Translations under genes and position numbers: made by a program | NCBI RefSeq assembly: GCF_022808775.1 | Contig: NZ_JAKZLA010000001.1 | Location: 558,001 to 622,000, forward strand | Origin: Geothrix terrae | Lineage (GTDB): Bacteria > Acidobacteriota > Holophagae > Holophagales > Holophagaceae | Length of the DNA: 64,000 bases | Direction of reading: 5' to 3' | Notes under the pieces: model-generated | The model's input: the letters and a program-made list of their open reading frames with translations, nothing else | Told to the model about the DNA's origin: nothing | Database searches by the model: none | Shown: piece after piece, positions 40,303 through 48,013 of the stretch | Numbering within the stretch: the stretch's first letter is position 1 | How the letters are laid out: the number at the start of each line of letters is the position of its first letter

Positions 40303-41650
40303 AACCCTGCGCCGGTCGATGCTCCTGCACCTGGCCCTGATCTTCGCCGCGGGGATGTCCTTGGTGGTGGGCGGCGCGGGGCTGTACCTGCATGCCTCCG
40401 TGACCCACGCGGTCTATGCCCAGGTGAACCGGGATCTGATTGATTCCGCCCGGCTGACCCTCCACCGGCTCGAAGAAGACAAGATGGGGCTGGACAAGGA
40501 ACTTCTGGATCTCGGAGACAACGTCTACCTGCGCGTGATGAGGCCCTCGCGGGAGGTGGTCCTCGAAAGCAAGGACATGTCCCAGCTCCTGCCGAGGGAA
40601 GCCCCGGTGCCGCTGGGCTCATGGCTCTGGTGGGAGAGCCCCCGCAAGTCGCCTATCCGGGTCAAGGTCGTCTCCTTCCGCTACCAGGGCGGATGGATCC
40701 AGCTCGCCAGGGACATGCACCCGGAGGAAGGGGTCCTGAAGGACTTCAGGAGGTCCCTCCTCGTCCTCCTGTCCATCATCCCGTTCGCATCCGCAGCCCT
40801 GGGTTTCGGCCTGCTCAGCCTGGGCTTCCTGCCCCTCGAACGCCTCCGATCCAAGGCGGGGGACATCGGTCCCGAGACGCTGCAGTCCCGCATCGATCCC
40901 TCGCCCTTCCCGAAGGAGCTCGACCCGCTCGTCCAGACCGTGAACCAGGCCCTGGGCAAGCTGGAGTCTGGCTTCACGCGCCTTTCCGAGCTGAACAGCG
41001 ACCTCGCGCACGAGCTGCGGACGCCCGTGCATGCCCTCCGGCTGGAGTGCGAGAGCCTGCTCTCCCGCGGGGATCTCACAGAGCAGGCGATGGATCAGCT
41101 CGAGTCCATGATGGAGACTCTGGTCCACATGGGAGCCGTGATCGAGCAGATGCTCGTCCTGGCCAGGTTCGAGGATCCCTCCACCAGCATCACCCCTGTC
41201 CTTCTCCAGGCGGGTGCCCTAATCCGGGAGGCCGTCGCGCCCTTCGAGCCCCTGGCCGAGGAGAAGGGGCTCGCCATCGAACTGGCCTCGTCGCGGGGGC
41301 TGTCGTTCATGGGCGATGCGACCCTGCTCAAGCGGGCCCTGCACAACCTGCTTGGGAATGCCATCCGGCACGCGCCCGAAGGCTCGCGGATCCGCCTTTC
41401 GGCGTTGCGGGAGGGCGATGCCGCGGTGCTCGCAGTGTCCGACCAGGGGGAGGGCATCCCGGCCGGTGTGTTGGGCCAGCTCGGCAGGCGCTTCGTCCGG
41501 GAGGACGCCTCGCGAAGCCGCCAAAGCGGGGGCGCCGGCCTAGGCCTCGCCATCGTCCACGGCATCGCCCGGCTCCACGGAGGAGCGCTATCCCTGCAGA
41601 GCACGGAGGGCCGTGGCACCGTGGCGAAGATCACAATCCCGACACCCTGA
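40295..41650 (+). CDS. Membrane sensor histidine kinase, CusS-like, 451 aa
   Basis: TM1 is at 12-32, a periplasmic sensing loop at about 33-152, TM2 at 155-180, then a HAMP-like linker (LGFLPLERLRSKAGDI). The phosphorylation site is H239 in LNSDLAHELRTPVHAL. The ATPase has the N box LLKRALHNLLGNAIRHAP, G1 VSDQGEGIP and G2 SGGAGLGLAIVHGIA. It forms a pair with the overlapping response regulator gene. The sensed signal is unknown; the downstream cytochrome genes suggest a redox or metal cue. ATG 40295 was chosen because the overlap is normal and TM1 follows at once. Confidence 0.92.
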   Translation: MIETLRRSMLLHLALIFAAGMSLVVGGAGLYLHASVTHAVYAQVNRDLIDSARLTLHRLEEDKMGLDKELLDLGDNVYLRVMRPSREVVLESKDMSQLLPREAPVPLGSWLWWESPRKSPIRVKVVSFRYQGGWIQLARDMHPEEGVLKDFRRSLLVLLSIIPFASAALGFGLLSLGFLPLERLRSKAGDIGPETLQSRIDPSPFPKELDPLVQTVNQALGKLESGFTRLSELNSDLAHELRTPVHALRLECESLLSRGDLTEQAMDQLESMMETLVHMGAVIEQMLVLARFEDPSTSITPVLLQAGALIREAVAPFEPLAEEKGLAIELASSRGLSFMGDATLLKRALHNLLGNAIRHAPEGSRIRLSALREGDAAVLAVSDQGEGIPAGVLGQLGRRFVREDASRSRQSGGAGLGLAIVHGIARLHGGALSLQSTEGRGTVAKITIPTP

Positions 41651-41658
41651 CCGAATCG

Positions 41659-41689
41659 TCAGGTTCGCATCATCGGCCCATCAGGTTCG
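41659..41689 (+). promoter_or_regulatory. Direct repeats TCAGGTTCG, candidate response-regulator site
   Basis: TCAGGTTCG occurs at 41659-41667 and 41681-41689, a 22-bp period (two helical turns), just upstream of a TATTCC-like -10 hexamer (41695-41700) and of the porin-cytochrome gene. OmpR-family dimers often bind such repeats. Confidence 0.4.
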
Positions 41690-41766
41690 GGCTGTATTCC
41701 TGTGGACACAAGATGGGCCCGGATCCTCCGAGGTTCCTTCCCCCCCCACTCCACAGGAGGAAGACC

Positions 41767-43323
41767 ATGCACGAACCCCGACGTTTAGCGTTGGCCAAGG
41801 CGGTCAGGAAGGCTCTGTCCTTCGCCGCCCTGGCTGCCCTGGCCATGCACCTCATGCCCGTGGCCAAGGCCGTTCCCTCGTTCTCCCGCCAGTACGGCCA
41901 GAAGTGCTCGGCCTGCCACAATCCCTGGGGTGGCCTCACGCCTGCGGGCGCAACCTTCAAGCTCAGCGGCTACCGGGCCATGAACGGCCGGGACCTCAAG
42001 CCCGTCAATCCTGAGATCGAGATCACGAAGGACTTCAGCCTGCCAGGTTCCCTGCCCTTGTCCATCATCACGGGCGTGGGCCTCGAGAGTCGCACCGAAA
42101 AGCGAGAAGCGGCCGTGGGACGGTCCCCCGAGGTCACGTCCAAGGGCACGTCACTCGCCCTGGAAGACCTGAGCATCTTCCTAACCTCCTCCATGGGCAA
42201 GCACTTCGCCTACTTCATCGAATTTCCCATGTACGAGACCAAGGCCTGGGAATTCACCCCCACCGGCAACTACGAAGCCCGCTACAACACGAACCCCGAC
42301 CGGCAGATCAAGTTCGCCACGGAGATCCCCAGCTTCGAGGTGGCTAAGTTTTTCTGGAACAACCTCTTCGGCGATGCCGCGCCGCGTGACAGCGTGAACC
42401 TGCTCGCCGGCATCACGCACCCGCCCTTGGCCTACTCACCCGGCAAGGTCCGGCTCTCGGTCAATCAGTACCTGGTCTACGAGAGGACCGCGCTCGACCT
42501 GATCAGCCCCCGGAAGGTGGAGGACGTGGTGGGCGGTGAACCCAACGACTCCATATTCCGCTTGAGCGAACCCCAGGTCCTGGCGGAAGCCTTCGGCATG
42601 CTGACCTTCGGCAAGCCGGTCACCGACGTGGGCAAGAAGGAGACCTTCTGGGCCGAGTACCACGTCGGCATCTCGAACGGCGCGAACGGCAAGGCGGCGA
42701 ACAATGCCACGCCCAGCTGGTATGGCCGCTGGGTCATGCGCTACTACGGCCAGTCCCTGGGTGTCTTCGGCTGGAAGAGCACGGACTCCTACAGCGACAA
42801 GATCCGCGCCACCGCGTCCCTGGCGAACCCCAGCGGCATCATGTCCGGCCTCAACAACCCGAACCAGGTGACCCGCTTCGGCCCCGACATGACCCTGAAC
42901 CTGGCGCCCTGGGGCATCCCCGTCAACCTGGAGAACCAGTACATGGTCAACCGGGAAAGCAACCCCATGGGCTTCGGGAAGGCGTTCAAGTGGAAGGGCG
43001 GATTCCACCAGATCAACTACCGCCCCACAAGCACCCAGGCCCTGTACGCGCGCTACGACTACCTCAAGGGCGATCCCTATGACGACACCAGCGTGACCCT
43101 GAACGGCAACACCGGCATCACGCGCTCCACCCCGAAGGAGAGCGACTGGATCTTCGGCTACCAGCGCATGATCCAGGAGCACATCAAGTGGGTGTTCGAG
43201 TACCGGCACCACCAGTTCGATGACCTGGCCCTGGGCGGCGTCATCCCCACGCTCGGGGTTGCCACCAACCCGGCCCGGCTGACCGACGACGGGTTCACCG
43301 CGAAGTTCATGTTCGGCTTCTGA
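41767..43323 (+). CDS. Outer-membrane beta-barrel protein with N-terminal heme-c motif, 518 aa
   Basis: A long export signal (ALSFAALAALAMHLMPVAKA) ends near residue 35. A single heme-c attachment motif C47-S-A-C50-H51 follows within QYGQKCSACHNPWGG. The rest (about 90-518) is a barrel-like series of amphipathic strands (FWAEYHVGISNGANG; WYGRWVMRYYGQSLGVFGW; LYARYDYLKGDPYDDTS) ending in FTAKFMFGF with terminal F. This combines an electron carrier with a pore and may place a heme at the inner mouth of an outer-membrane channel. AGGAGGAAG precedes ATG 41767. It leads a cytochrome/ferredoxin cluster behind a two-component system. Confidence 0.8.
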   Translation: MHEPRRLALAKAVRKALSFAALAALAMHLMPVAKAVPSFSRQYGQKCSACHNPWGGLTPAGATFKLSGYRAMNGRDLKPVNPEIEITKDFSLPGSLPLSIITGVGLESRTEKREAAVGRSPEVTSKGTSLALEDLSIFLTSSMGKHFAYFIEFPMYETKAWEFTPTGNYEARYNTNPDRQIKFATEIPSFEVAKFFWNNLFGDAAPRDSVNLLAGITHPPLAYSPGKVRLSVNQYLVYERTALDLISPRKVEDVVGGEPNDSIFRLSEPQVLAEAFGMLTFGKPVTDVGKKETFWAEYHVGISNGANGKAANNATPSWYGRWVMRYYGQSLGVFGWKSTDSYSDKIRATASLANPSGIMSGLNNPNQVTRFGPDMTLNLAPWGIPVNLENQYMVNRESNPMGFGKAFKWKGGFHQINYRPTSTQALYARYDYLKGDPYDDTSVTLNGNTGITRSTPKESDWIFGYQRMIQEHIKWVFEYRHHQFDDLALGGVIPTLGVATNPARLTDDGFTAKFMFGF

Positions 43324-43346
43324 TCCTGCGCCGAGAGGATGACACC

Positions 43347-43661
43347 ATGCGTTCGACTTCCCTCCTCCCACTGATCTCCGTCGCGTTCCTTGCCACGGCT
43401 GCTCCCGCCTTCACGGCGGAAGACAAGACCGCGGATCCAGGTGCCCAGGTGTTCCAGGGCTCGTGCCTGACCTGCCATAAGGGGAACCAGTCCCTCGACC
43501 AGGTTCGCCTGACGCGGGACAAGTGGAAGGAGGCAGTCGATCGCATGGCGGATTCGGGCTTCCTGGATCCGGTCCCCTCCAAGGAAAAAGTGAACCTCCT
43601 CCTGGATTACCTGGCGAAAGAAAAGGGCCCAGTCGATCCTGGGAACGCCTCCAAGAAATAG
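43347..43661 (+). CDS. Small periplasmic monoheme c-type cytochrome, 104 aa
   Basis: The signal peptide (TSLLPLISVAFLATAAPAFTA) is followed by heme site C40-L-T-C43-H44 in FQGSCLTCHKGN. The mature protein is only about 80 aa and ends in a lysine-rich tail. M68 in VDRMADSGF is a candidate sixth ligand. It resembles class I monoheme carriers with the quinohemoprotein-type SCLTCHKG pattern. It probably shuttles electrons in the periplasm to or from the porin-cytochrome encoded 23 bp upstream. Confidence 0.85.
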   Translation: MRSTSLLPLISVAFLATAAPAFTAEDKTADPGAQVFQGSCLTCHKGNQSLDQVRLTRDKWKEAVDRMADSGFLDPVPSKEKVNLLLDYLAKEKGPVDPGNASKK

Positions 43662-43680
43662 CCGCCCCTTTCCTGGCACC

Positions 43681-43710
43681 GCCTGGGCGCCGGCCAGCCG
43701 GTGCCCAGGC
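43681..43710. other. Strong intercistronic hairpin
   Basis: A 13-bp stem with one G-T pair (43681-43693 / 43698-43710, loop CCAG) between the monoheme cytochrome and the 5-TM gene. It lacks a T-tract, so it may limit transcription or protect the upstream mRNA rather than stop it fully. Confidence 0.45.
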
Positions 43711-43774
43711 AGGCCACGCCCTGCCCCGGCCAGGACCAGCACCCTCTTGGCGCCTTCCCGCAGAGGATGGATTC

Positions 43775-44407
43775 ATGAACGAGCACGACATCGCGAAGGG
43801 CCTCGAGGTCTGGGGCCTCCAGACCCTCCTGGATGCTTCGATCCTCTTGGGGATCCTGGCCTCCGGCTTGCTCCTCGCCCAGGGCTACTATCGCGGGCTC
43901 AACCGCCACCTGAGCCTCCGAGTGTCCCGGGAACTCTGGGATCTGCTCACCGTGCTGCTGCCGGACCTGATCCTGGCGGCCCTCTTCCTGGTGGGCTACG
44001 CAGTCCTGAATCCCGACATCATGGCGGACATCAAGATGGCCGTGCCCTTCTACCCGCTCGCCACCCTGCTCTTCGCCTGGGCCTTCATCCTCCGGTTGTT
44101 CAAGGGGGGCCACGAGGCCGGATCTTCCGCGTTCCACCGAGCGCTCCGGCTGACCCTGATCGCCAACGCCATCAACATGGTGGGCTTCACGTTCATCGCA
44201 GAAGCGGCCAGCGAGGAATACCTCGTCCATCACGCCAGCCCTGTCTGGACCTACCTGAAGACCCACTTCCGCTCCAACGCGGACCCCGTTGGCCTCGAGG
44301 TCTCCCAGGGCACGTTCTATATCTGCTTCCCCATCCTCCTCCTTCTCGGCGCGTGGGGCGTGAAGTTGGCTCTGGCAGGCATGAAGGCCCGCCAGAGCCA
44401 GGACTGA
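43775..44407 (+). CDS. Five-TM inner-membrane protein of unknown function, 210 aa
   Basis: Hydrophobic helices lie at about 15-37, 52-78, 84-106, 118-144 and 182-205. Histidines near the membrane (H108 region KGGHEAG, FHRAL, LVHHASPVW, LKTHFRSN) could bind heme b, but there is no clear family signature. I do not recognise it. The ATG at 43775 has only a weak GAGG upstream. After the TGA stop (44405-44407, context TGAC) the same frame stays open and encodes a dicluster ferredoxin, so readthrough would give a membrane-anchored ferredoxin of about 280 aa. Its neighbours suggest a redox role. Confidence 0.65.
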   Translation: MNEHDIAKGLEVWGLQTLLDASILLGILASGLLLAQGYYRGLNRHLSLRVSRELWDLLTVLLPDLILAALFLVGYAVLNPDIMADIKMAVPFYPLATLLFAWAFILRLFKGGHEAGSSAFHRALRLTLIANAINMVGFTFIAEAASEEYLVHHASPVWTYLKTHFRSNADPVGLEVSQGTFYICFPILLLLGAWGVKLALAGMKARQSQD

Positions 44408-44410
44408 CCC

Positions 44411-44617
44411 GTAGGTTGGGCCTGGACCCTGGACGAGCAGGCCTGCGCAGGTTGCGGCATCTGCGTGGACCTGTGTCCCCACGGCGCTCTGGAGATGGCC
44501 CCAAGCCAGGTCCGCCCTGCGGCCGTCCTGGGCACCTGCACGGGGTGCATGGCCTGTGCGGAGGACTGCCCACTCGACACCATCATCCTCTGGCAGAGCG
44601 CCCTTCCCTGCCCCTAG
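44411..44617 (+). CDS. Dicluster 2[4Fe-4S] ferredoxin frame lacking a normal start codon
   Basis: Reading from GTA 44411 gives VGWAWTLDEQACAGC..., with cluster motifs CAGCGICVDLCP and CTGCMACAEDCP, both perfect CxxCxxCxxxCP, and a TAG stop at 44615. The spacing and length (about 68 aa) are normal for a bacterial ferredoxin, so the frame is surely under selection. No ATG, GTG or TTG occurs between the preceding TGA and the first cluster; CTG 44429 is the only near-start. AGGA at 44399-44402 is well placed for a start at the GTA codon. Options are a GTG-to-GTA change, CTG initiation, or readthrough of the TGA from the in-frame membrane gene. Confidence 0.6.
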   Translation, partial: VGWAWTLDEQACAGCGICVDLCPHGALEMAPSQVRPAAVLGTCTGCMACAEDCPLDTIILWQSALPCP

Positions 44618-44664
44618 GACACCCGGAGCACCCCACAGGGATCGCGCCTCGAAGACCGGCAGCT

Positions 44665-45570
44665 TCACTTTTCCTTGATCGGATGGCCACCAAATTCGTG
44701 GCGCATCGCCGCCACCAGCCGGTCCGAGAACGACTCGGCATCGCGCGAGCGCAGCCGCTGAATCAGCGCCTGGGTGATCACGGGCGCCGGTACGTCCAGA
44801 TCGATCGCTTCGTCCACCGCCCAACGGCCTTCCCCGGAATCCGCCACGTAGGGGGCGATGCCGGCCAGGCCGCCCGGCTTCGCCAGCGCGCGGGCGGTCA
44901 GGTCCAGCAGCCAGGAGCGCACCACGCTCCCGTGCCGCCAGATCTCGGCGACCTGGCTCACATCCAATCCGAATGCCTCCTTGTGCTGGAGGATCGAGAA
45001 GCCTTCCGCGTACGCCTGCATCAGCCCGTACTCGATGCCGTTGTGAACCATCTTGGCGAAGTGGCCCGCGCCGCACGGGCCGACCCGGCCCCAGCCCTCA
45101 CCTCCTTCGGGAGCCAGGCTCTCGAAGATCGGCCGCAGCCGCTCGATCACCGCCGGATCGCCCCCCACCATCAGGCAATAGCCCTCGGTGAGCCCCCAGA
45201 CGCCCCCGCTCGTCCCGCAGTCCAGATAGTGGATCCGCCTTCCCGCCAACGTCGCCACCCGGCGCAGCGTGTCCTTGTAATGCGAGTTGCCCCCGTCGAT
45301 GATCACATCCTCCACTGAGAGCAGCGGCAGCAGGGCGTCGATCGTCTGGTCCACCTTCTCCCCGGCGGGCACCATCAGCCAGAGGACCCGCGGCCCTGGC
45401 AGGCCGCCCGCCAGCGTCTCCAGGGACCCGGCGACGTCGAGCCCGTGGCCTTGCAGGCGCGCGCGGGCCCCGTAATCCGGGTCGAAGCCCACCACGCGGT
45501 GGCCGGCTCCCGCAAGGCGCCGGGCCATGCCCGCACCCATCCTGCCCAGCCCGATCATGCCGATGTCCAT
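44665..45570 (-). CDS. gnd: 6-phosphogluconate dehydrogenase, short (GndA-like) form, 301 aa
   Basis: This enzyme oxidatively decarboxylates 6-phosphogluconate to ribulose 5-phosphate. The Rossmann motif MIGLGRMGAGMARRL (5-19) is followed by the cofactor loop GFDPDYGARA, which suggests NAD rather than NADP preference. IIDGGNSHYKDT (90-101), LDCGTSGGVWGL (116-127) and the catalytic GHFAKMVHNGIEYGLMQAYA (about 171-190, K and H) are all present. It is about 170 residues shorter than E. coli Gnd, as usual for this bacterial subgroup. GGAG before ATG 45570 fixes the start. Confidence 0.93.
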   Translation of the reverse strand: MDIGMIGLGRMGAGMARRLAGAGHRVVGFDPDYGARARLQGHGLDVAGSLETLAGGLPGPRVLWLMVPAGEKVDQTIDALLPLLSVEDVIIDGGNSHYKDTLRRVATLAGRRIHYLDCGTSGGVWGLTEGYCLMVGGDPAVIERLRPIFESLAPEGGEGWGRVGPCGAGHFAKMVHNGIEYGLMQAYAEGFSILQHKEAFGLDVSQVAEIWRHGSVVRSWLLDLTARALAKPGGLAGIAPYVADSGEGRWAVDEAIDLDVPAPVITQALIQRLRSRDAESFSDRLVAAMRHEFGGHPIKEK

Positions 45571-45630
45571 GGTGGCGCTCCTTAGGTGTCGATTCCGGCT
45601 CCATGAATGGTGAGCCCATGTGCAACGGTG

Positions 45631-45660
45631 TTGCCACAGCCTCTCCACTTGGGCTATTCT
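45631..45660 (+). promoter_or_regulatory. Promoter of the marR-clc operon
   Basis: TTGCCA (45631-45636), 18-bp spacer, TATTCT (45655-45660). The expected start of transcription falls 1-3 bp before ATG 45669, implying a leaderless or nearly leaderless mRNA. Confidence 0.55.
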
Positions 45661-45664
45661 CGAA

Positions 45665-45684
45665 TTGTATGGGATCCCAAACAA
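45665..45684 (+). promoter_or_regulatory. 20-bp dyad, probable MarR operator
   Basis: TTG-N2-TGGGATCCCA-N2-CAA is perfectly symmetric. It lies immediately after the -10 box and overlaps the marR start codon, a typical position and size for autorepression by MarR proteins. Confidence 0.5.
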
Positions 45685-46181
45685 AAACACCTCCAGGCAG
45701 CGATCCGACCACCCGGCGGGTCTTCCAGGCCTTGCGAGCCATCGTCAGGGACCTGCGCCTGGCCTCGACCTCCTGTGAGAAACAGTTCGGTCTGAGCGCC
45801 GCCCAGCTGTTCGTCCTTCAGGCCCTCCGCGATCAGCCAGGCATGAGCCTGGGCGAGGTGGCGGCCCGTACGGTCACAGACCAGAGCTCCGTATCGGTCG
45901 TGGTCAGGAAGCTCCAGGAGAAGGACCTGGTCCAGAAGCATGTCTCCGCCGAAGATGGGCGCCGGCTGGAGCTGTCCCTGACGGCCGCCGGGCAGCGCCT
46001 GACCGGGCAGACGCCTCCCACAGTCCAGGACCTGCTGATCCGGCGCATCGCGGGCCTGGAGTCCGGGGACCGGACCCGGCTGGCCGAGCTGCTCGAGCAC
46101 CTGGTACCCCCGAGCCTGGAGGCCCGGCCGATGTTCTTCGAGGATCCGCCGCGCCCGGCACGGGGAGGGAGGAAGCCATGA
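45669..46181 (+). CDS. MarR-family transcriptional regulator, 170 aa
   Basis: The winged helix is clear: FGLSAAQLFVLQALRDQPG (about 40-58), LGEVAARTVTDQSSVSVVVR as the recognition helix region (about 61-80), and wing KHVSAEDGRRLELSLTAAG (about 89-107). Helices at both ends give the dimer interface. It binds DNA as a dimer and usually responds to small ligands. ATG 45669 fits the promoter position; the longer in-frame ATG 45603 lies upstream of the promoter. The ClC gene overlaps its stop by 4 bp (ATGA), so its regulon includes the channel. Confidence 0.88.
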   Translation: MGSQTKTPPGSDPTTRRVFQALRAIVRDLRLASTSCEKQFGLSAAQLFVLQALRDQPGMSLGEVAARTVTDQSSVSVVVRKLQEKDLVQKHVSAEDGRRLELSLTAAGQRLTGQTPPTVQDLLIRRIAGLESGDRTRLAELLEHLVPPSLEARPMFFEDPPRPARGGRKP

Positions 46182-48013
46182 CGGGCGCGCCATCACCGTT
46201 GCAGCAGCCTGGGGAAGGCCTCCCCGTGGCCCCGAGTCTCGCGCCGACCCTGGAGAATGCCCGGATCCCCCTCGAGCGGACCGTCGTTGATGGCCGGGTC
46301 GCCCTCATCAGCCTGCTCGCCCTCGCCCTGGGCGTGGCCGCGGGGTACCTCGCGGAGCTGCTCGTCCGGCTCATCGGGCTGGTCACCAACCTCGCCTACC
46401 ACCACCGCTTCTCGACGGAGTTCGCCTCGCCGGCCGGGCACCACCTCGGCTGGCCGGCCATTTTCATCCCGGCCGCAGGAGGCATCCTCGTCGGCCTGAT
46501 GGCCCGGTACGGATCCCGGGCGATCCGGGGGCACGGCATCCCCGAGGCGATGGAACAGGTCCTGCTCAACGAGAGCCGCATCCCGGCCCGCATCACCTTC
46601 CTCAAGCCCCTCTCCGCCGCCATCGCCATCGGCACCGGCGGCCCCTTCGGCGCGGAGGGCCCCATCATCGCCACCGGCGGCGCCCTCGGCTCCCTCCTCG
46701 GGCAGGTCCTCTCGACCACGGCGCTGGAGCGCAAGACCCTGCTGGCGGCTGGCGCGGCGGCCGGCATGGCGGCCACCTTCGGATCCCCGGTCTCCGCGGT
46801 GCTCCTCGCCGTGGAGCTGCTGCTCTTCGAGATGCGGCCGCGCTCCATCATCCCGGTGGCCCTGGCCAGCGTGGCCGCCACCGGCGTCCGTTTCTCGCTG
46901 GTCGGCATCCGACCGGTCTTCCCCATGCCCACGCTGGCCACCCCCGGCGGGTCCGCCCTGGCCATCTACATCGCCCTCGGCGCCTTGGTCGGCCTGGCCT
47001 CGGTCTACGTGACCCGGGCCATCTATTGGATCGAGGACGGCTTCGAGCATCTGCCCATCCACTGGATGTGGTGGCCCGCCCTCGGCGGACTGGCCGTCGG
47101 CGGCGTCGGCTACTTCGTCCCCCACACCATGGGCGTGGGCTACGACAACATCCAGGCCATCCTTTCGGCGAACCTCCTCGGGACCGGTCTTCTGGTCCTG
47201 TGCCTGGCCAAGTTCCTCTCCTGGTCCATCGCCCTCGGCAGCGGCACGTCCGGCGGAACGCTGGCTCCCCTCTTCACCCTCGGTGGCGCCCTGGGCGCCC
47301 TCCTGGGCGGCCTCATCGCCGCGGCATTCCCGGAGGCAGGCGTGGACCCCCGGATCTGCGCGCTGGTCGGCATGGCCGCCATCTTCGCGGGCGCTTCCCG
47401 GGCCATGCTCGCCTCCGCCGTGTTCGCCTTCGAGACGACCCTGCAGCCCCTGGGCCTCCTGCCCCTGCTGGGCGGATGCTCCGCCGCCTACCTGATCTCG
47501 GCCCTGATGATGCGGAACAGCATCATGACGGAGAAGCTTGCCCGACGCGGCATCCGGGTCCCCGAAGAATACTCGGCGGACTTCCTGGATCAGGTCCTGG
47601 TCCAGGATGCGGCCTCCAGCCCCGTGGTGACCCTGGAGGCGGACCAGTCGCTCGATTCGGTACGGTGCTGGATCGAAGCCGGAGCTGACGGTGCCTCCCA
47701 CCACGGGTTTCCCGTGGTCGACGGAGATGGCTCTGTGATCGGAGTGCTCACGCGGCGGGACCTGCTGGAGGCCTCCCATCCTCCGGATGCGCCGGTCCGG
47801 GACCTGGTCCACCGGGAACTGGCCGTGGCCTTCGGGGGAAACTCGCTCCGCCAGGCGGCCGACCACATGGTCCGCGAGGCCGTGGGACGCCTTCCCGTCC
47901 TGGACGCGGAGTCCAGGCTGGTCGGCATCCTCACGCGGAGCGACCTGCTGGAGGCCCACACGGCGAGGCTGGCTTCCTCGGAGGTTCCGAAGCGCACTTT
48001 CCGGGCCGGATAG
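46178..48013 (+). CDS. ClC-family chloride channel/transporter with CBS pair, 611 aa
   Basis: The ClC core (about 35-450) shows GHGIPEAMEQVL, the gate segment TGGPFGAEGPIIATGG with E of FGAEGP equivalent to the gating glutamate, and SGTSGGTLAPLFTLGGALG. FAGASRAMLASAVFAFE precedes the last helices. Residues 475-600 form two CBS domains (SPVVTLEADQSLDSV; HHGFPVVDGDGSVIGVLTRR; GRLPVLDAESRLVGILTRSD), which usually bind adenine nucleotides. It moves Cl- (or F-/NO3-) across the inner membrane. It is cotranscribed with marR. Its stop directly abuts that of the convergent kimA-like gene. Confidence 0.92.
   Translation: MTGAPSPLQQPGEGLPVAPSLAPTLENARIPLERTVVDGRVALISLLALALGVAAGYLAELLVRLIGLVTNLAYHHRFSTEFASPAGHHLGWPAIFIPAAGGILVGLMARYGSRAIRGHGIPEAMEQVLLNESRIPARITFLKPLSAAIAIGTGGPFGAEGPIIATGGALGSLLGQVLSTTALERKTLLAAGAAAGMAATFGSPVSAVLLAVELLLFEMRPRSIIPVALASVAATGVRFSLVGIRPVFPMPTLATPGGSALAIYIALGALVGLASVYVTRAIYWIEDGFEHLPIHWMWWPALGGLAVGGVGYFVPHTMGVGYDNIQAILSANLLGTGLLVLCLAKFLSWSIALGSGTSGGTLAPLFTLGGALGALLGGLIAAAFPEAGVDPRICALVGMAAIFAGASRAMLASAVFAFETTLQPLGLLPLLGGCSAAYLISALMMRNSIMTEKLARRGIRVPEEYSADFLDQVLVQDAASSPVVTLEADQSLDSVRCWIEAGADGASHHGFPVVDGDGSVIGVLTRRDLLEASHPPDAPVRDLVHRELAVAFGGNSLRQAADHMVREAVGRLPVLDAESRLVGILTRSDLLEAHTARLASSEVPKRTFRAG

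Noticed and set aside
44405-44430. Selenocysteine at the TGA between the 5-TM gene and the ferredoxin
   Set aside because: No convincing SECIS-like hairpin at the proper distance could be drawn, and the surrounding residues do not resemble a known selenoprotein site.
46193-47959. 588-codon minus-strand frame opposite the ClC gene
   Set aside because: Low-complexity shadow of a GC-rich gene; the plus-strand ClC and CBS motifs are complete.
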